A DNA stretch of 34,127 nucleotides, taken from Clostridia bacterium. GTDB lineage: Bacteria; Bacillota; Clostridia; UBA1381. Where the stretch lies: the NCBI GenBank assembly GCA_017935675.1, contig JAGBHE010000089.1:1-34127 (forward strand), in the 5' to 3' direction. Position 1 is the stretch's first letter. The number at the start of each line of letters is the position of its first letter. Of the stretch, positions 30,881 through 34,127 are shown piece after piece. Position numbers and translations under genes: made by a program. A model generated the notes under the pieces. The model ran no database searches and had not been told where the DNA came from. It saw nothing but the letters and a program-made list of their open reading frames with translations.

Positions 30881-33800
30881 AAAAAACACTGTTTCTTTTT
30901 GTTATATTATCATATATGCTTGTGCTGCACCAAACCGCTTCGGCAAGCAGCACCACAAGCGCCGCCGAACGGCTTGAGTATAAAAACAGCCTTGCGGATA
31001 GATACGGGGATTTATATGCTCCCGCGTATTCCTCTGATGATGTAAGTACTGCGGTAAACGTTAAAAACAAATCAGTAGAGACGCGCGAGGTGGATTATGT
31101 TCTTCCGGGTAAAAACGGAATGGATATAGAATTTATAAGAACTCACAGTACTGATACTACAGATTTTATACCTTTAAAAACATCTTCTGTAACTTCATCA
31201 AAGGTGGATATTAAATTATTTACTTACAGCGCATATAATTCAAAAAACATCAAACATTATATTAAAGTGCATATACCGTATGATTCAAGCTTTTTAGACC
31301 CTAAATATGCTACAATGCGGACTTTTTGGAAAAAGAATATTTTGAAATGGGAAACAACGGACGGCACCAAATATGCAAGTTACAAGGTATATCCTTCAGG
31401 AGATTTATTGTATACCTTGGAAAAAGGCATTGCGCCGGAAACTCATAAGTGTATTGAGGCAATGAAATGCTCCTTTGAAGAGAACAGTGAAGGTACTACG
31501 CTGAATAATGAAACAAATTGGGATTATGTTTACAGACCTAAAATTGTGTGGAGCTACTGTGACTCATATTATGAGGAATTTATCGGATTTTTTATGAATG
31601 AGCACGGAGAAGTATTTCCGATATCAATGCCGTTCAAAACAGTGTCCGGTGAAGGAAATCTTTATCAGAAGCCTTATTTTGAAATACCTGTAAGATATAC
31701 GGCTGATATGCACACAGAGGCATATAATGACAAGCTTTACCGAAAGGACAGTATAGAGCATGAAAACGGATTCTGGTATGGAATGACGATAACCGACTAT
31801 GACGGTAAAACATATTATTTCAATATTAAGGCTTCAACTAACAGTACCATCTTTGCATCTGCTATCGGCGACAGGTACGGCAATTTCATTAATTATCAGG
31901 AACATACCGATACATACGGGCGCAGTTTTTTGGCAAATGATGAAGGGATTTTTGTTGATATAAACGGAACACTAACTCAGGTTGTGTCTTATGAAGCAAG
32001 CTCGATAACAAGTCCGTCTGACCCATATGATTTCATTGATTGTGACGATACATATTATTTCACGGTTAAAAAGCTTGAAAATCCGACAGATGATTTAAGC
32101 CTGACGAAGAATGTTACGAGATATGAAATGTCCAAGGGCGAGGTAAAGGTAGAAGGGTCAGACGCCATGACCACATGCTATTCGCAAATAGACAAAATAA
32201 CGCTGCCTACAGGAGCGAAGAAATATTTCACCTACAGTCAGGAGAAGGTAGGCAAGTCTTTCCGGTTAGATAAAAGAGCAAATGTTCTTTCCGAAAAGGA
32301 TGAGGAAAACAGTACAATAAAAAATGAAATCAACTATACATATTCAACCGGCAAAGCAACAGCAGAAAATATATCAACCGGAGAACTGACGGAATACTCT
32401 ATTGATACGAAGTATCACCGGTTTAACCAGATAATAGAAGATAAATATTTTTATTCGATATATACTTCTTATACGTATAACAGCAACGATCCGGGTGCGT
32501 GGCCGAAAAGCGTAGGTTACAAGAACGGTGTGTCAAATACGACAAATTATGAATATACCAACTTCGGGCAGATAACGAGTGCTCAGGATTCATTTACGAA
32601 TCAAACATATACTTACGGTAAAAACGGTCTTATAACAAAGTCAGAATATATGCGTGATGATACCCATAAAATTCGTACGGTAAACACTCTTACAGAGGAT
32701 GAAAAAAGCATAGCTTCAAGCAGTATTTATGAGATAAATACTGAAACGGGTGAAGAAGTCCTTGAGGAAACCTCATATTTTACATATGATGAGTCCGGAA
32801 ACATAACATCAGTTACAAAAAATGACGGGGCACGTGATATTACAGCCTACAGCACATATACATATAACAGTGACGGTTCATATTATATTCAGAGCAAGGT
32901 TGAAGATGTTGACAACGCTGACGGCGAAAACTCGGGAGATGTAATAACATATACGTATTATGATGCTCTCGGCAGATGTGTTAAAACAGTTGATGCAAAC
33001 GGCGGCGAAACGGAAACTGAATACGATATTTTGAACAGACCTGTCAGAATAACAAATCCTGACGGAACTGTTAAAACAATTTCCTATAACACGGCTCAGA
33101 ATATTGTTACCGAAACAAAAGAAAACGGACTTCTGACTAAATATGAATACACTCCGCTGGGAAAACTAAAAAGAATCAGTGTATCTGAAAACGGCAGCTC
33201 TTGGCGGATTTTGTGCCTGAAAACCTATGATAACTGCAACAGAGTGAGTTCTGAAACATATTATCAGGACTACAGCGGCACAACACCGGTTGATTATCTT
33301 AAATCTGACTATACATATAATGTTGACGGAACGCCGAGTAAAATTGTTTTAACAGATAAACAGGGAAATACTCTTAAAGAAATTATATACAGCTATAGGA
33401 AAGGCGTAACACTTTCACAGGCTCATAATGCAGAGGTTTCCGGCAAGGATTATAACTGGGTTATGCAAACCATTAAGGGTGATGATGCCGTTGCTCCGTA
33501 TTCGGTAAAAACCTATACCGATATCCGCGGTCTTACGTACAAGCAGGAAATTGTCGATGGCTCCGGCAGCATAAAGTATCAGGATACATATCTCTATGAC
33601 CGGGCAGGAAATCTTCTTGAAAAGAAAAACGGCAGAGCCTGGAGTGAGAACTGGGAGGAAGGCTATACCGAGCGGTATGAATATGATTATGCAAACCGGG
33701 CTGTCAAGGCGTATAATGCTCTTGGGGATTATATTCAGACATCATACAACGCTCTCGGACTTCCTGTAAGTCAAACTGATTATGCGGGAAATGCAGCTTT

Positions 33801-34127
33801 GTTTGAATATGACAAGCTTGGCAGACAGATTAAAATGACCGAACCTATAGACGATTCACGTTCAGCTGTTTCAAAAACTTATTACGATAAGAAAGGCAAT
33901 GTTATTAAATCAGCCATGCAAAAGGATAACGGCAGCTGGATTACCGAGGAAAACACTTATGATGAAATGAACAGGCTTTTATACACAAGGAACGGAGATA
34001 ATGCATATGTTCAGTATTTCTATGATGAAGCGGGAAATGTTACCGATAAGGTAACAGGTGCTGATTTCCTTGTCACGGCAGATGAGCTTGCAAGAGATGA
34101 CAGCTTCAGTCTGACTTCATATACCTA
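30877..34127 (+). CDS. Secreted YD/RHS-repeat protein, partial (runs off the right end)
   Basis: The frame from ATG 30877 is open to the window end (1083 codons seen, no stop). A signal peptide (MKKTLFLFVILSYMLVLHQTASA) is followed by an N-terminal region of about 500 residues. YD repeats then follow, for example TYYDALGRCVKTVDANGGET with EYDILNRPVRITNPDGTVK, and YDEAGNVTDKVTGAD near the end. RHS/YD proteins fold into shells that often enclose a C-terminal toxin. That end lies outside the window. ATG overlaps the previous stop. The lack of a stop codon in the window makes this gene easy to overlook. Confidence 0.88.
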   Translation, partial: MKKTLFLFVILSYMLVLHQTASASSTTSAAERLEYKNSLADRYGDLYAPAYSSDDVSTAVNVKNKSVETREVDYVLPGKNGMDIEFIRTHSTDTTDFIPLKTSSVTSSKVDIKLFTYSAYNSKNIKHYIKVHIPYDSSFLDPKYATMRTFWKKNILKWETTDGTKYASYKVYPSGDLLYTLEKGIAPETHKCIEAMKCSFEENSEGTTLNNETNWDYVYRPKIVWSYCDSYYEEFIGFFMNEHGEVFPISMPFKTVSGEGNLYQKPYFEIPVRYTADMHTEAYNDKLYRKDSIEHENGFWYGMTITDYDGKTYYFNIKASTNSTIFASAIGDRYGNFINYQEHTDTYGRSFLANDEGIFVDINGTLTQVVSYEASSITSPSDPYDFIDCDDTYYFTVKKLENPTDDLSLTKNVTRYEMSKGEVKVEGSDAMTTCYSQIDKITLPTGAKKYFTYSQEKVGKSFRLDKRANVLSEKDEENSTIKNEINYTYSTGKATAENISTGELTEYSIDTKYHRFNQIIEDKYFYSIYTSYTYNSNDPGAWPKSVGYKNGVSNTTNYEYTNFGQITSAQDSFTNQTYTYGKNGLITKSEYMRDDTHKIRTVNTLTEDEKSIASSSIYEINTETGEEVLEETSYFTYDESGNITSVTKNDGARDITAYSTYTYNSDGSYYIQSKVEDVDNADGENSGDVITYTYYDALGRCVKTVDANGGETETEYDILNRPVRITNPDGTVKTISYNTAQNIVTETKENGLLTKYEYTPLGKLKRISVSENGSSWRILCLKTYDNCNRVSSETYYQDYSGTTPVDYLKSDYTYNVDGTPSKIVLTDKQGNTLKEIIYSYRKGVTLSQAHNAEVSGKDYNWVMQTIKGDDAVAPYSVKTYTDIRGLTYKQEIVDGSGSIKYQDTYLYDRAGNLLEKKNGRAWSENWEEGYTERYEYDYANRAVKAYNALGDYIQTSYNALGLPVSQTDYAGNAALFEYDKLGRQIKMTEPIDDSRSAVSKTYYDKKGNVIKSAMQKDNGSWITEENTYDEMNRLLYTRNGDNAYVQYFYDEAGNVTDKVTGADFLVTADELARDDSFSLTSYT

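Overview
The window looks like a chromosomal segment from an anaerobic gut Firmicute of class Clostridia. The evidence is Gram-positive style Shine-Dalgarno sequences, A/T-rich sigma-A promoters, a glycyl radical enzyme, and clostridial repeat families. No tRNA, rRNA or CRISPR array was seen.

Bases 1-140 are the 3' end of a group II intron (domains V and VI). Bases 296-12233 are a glycyl-radical microcompartment (GRM) locus of the fucose/rhamnose, 1,2-propanediol type. It encodes a B12-independent diol dehydratase and its activase, a class II (fuculose-phosphate type) aldolase, a GlcG/PduO-C-like protein, a zinc alcohol dehydrogenase, two hexameric shell proteins, a pentameric vertex protein, a PduS-like Fe-S flavoprotein, a PduT-like shell protein, a CoA-acylating aldehyde dehydrogenase, a second tandem shell protein and the PduL phosphotransacylase. 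Together they would cleave the deoxysugar phosphate to lactaldehyde, reduce that to propanediol, dehydrate it to propionaldehyde, and convert the aldehyde to propanol and propionyl-phosphate inside a protein shell. Two promoters are visible, one before the dehydratase and one before the aldolase. A terminator ends the run, and a DeoR-type regulator and a ZIP metal transporter follow.

Bases 13940-17649 hold a peptide-use cluster: an OPT transporter, a stand-alone PqqD-like protein and a PepD dipeptidase. It is closed by a perfect 20-bp inverted repeat against a convergent AraC-type regulator. Divergent from that regulator is a 264-aa protein of unknown function.

Bases 19554-25927 are the most unusual part. 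A tyrosine recombinase is followed 9 bp later by a palindrome. A nearly exact inverted copy of it lies 240 bp downstream, and a consensus promoter between the two points at a secreted beta-helix protein. This is the layout of an invertible (phase-variable) promoter. The promoter and palindrome block is duplicated 3.1 kb downstream. Two short paralogous peptides, with a conserved N-terminus and divergent C-terminus, are each followed by a long conserved hairpin. They precede a membrane protein, an HPr-kinase-like protein and an S26 signal peptidase gene broken by a 119-bp structured repeat. This resembles a small peptide-maturation cluster.

Bases 26041-27526 encode an AlbA_2/Schlafen-type regulator with a C-tract tandem repeat. 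Bases 27527-28000 are a graveyard of repeats and gene fragments. Bases 28142-34127 are a secreted-protein operon of three overlapping genes, ending in a YD/RHS-repeat protein that runs off the window.
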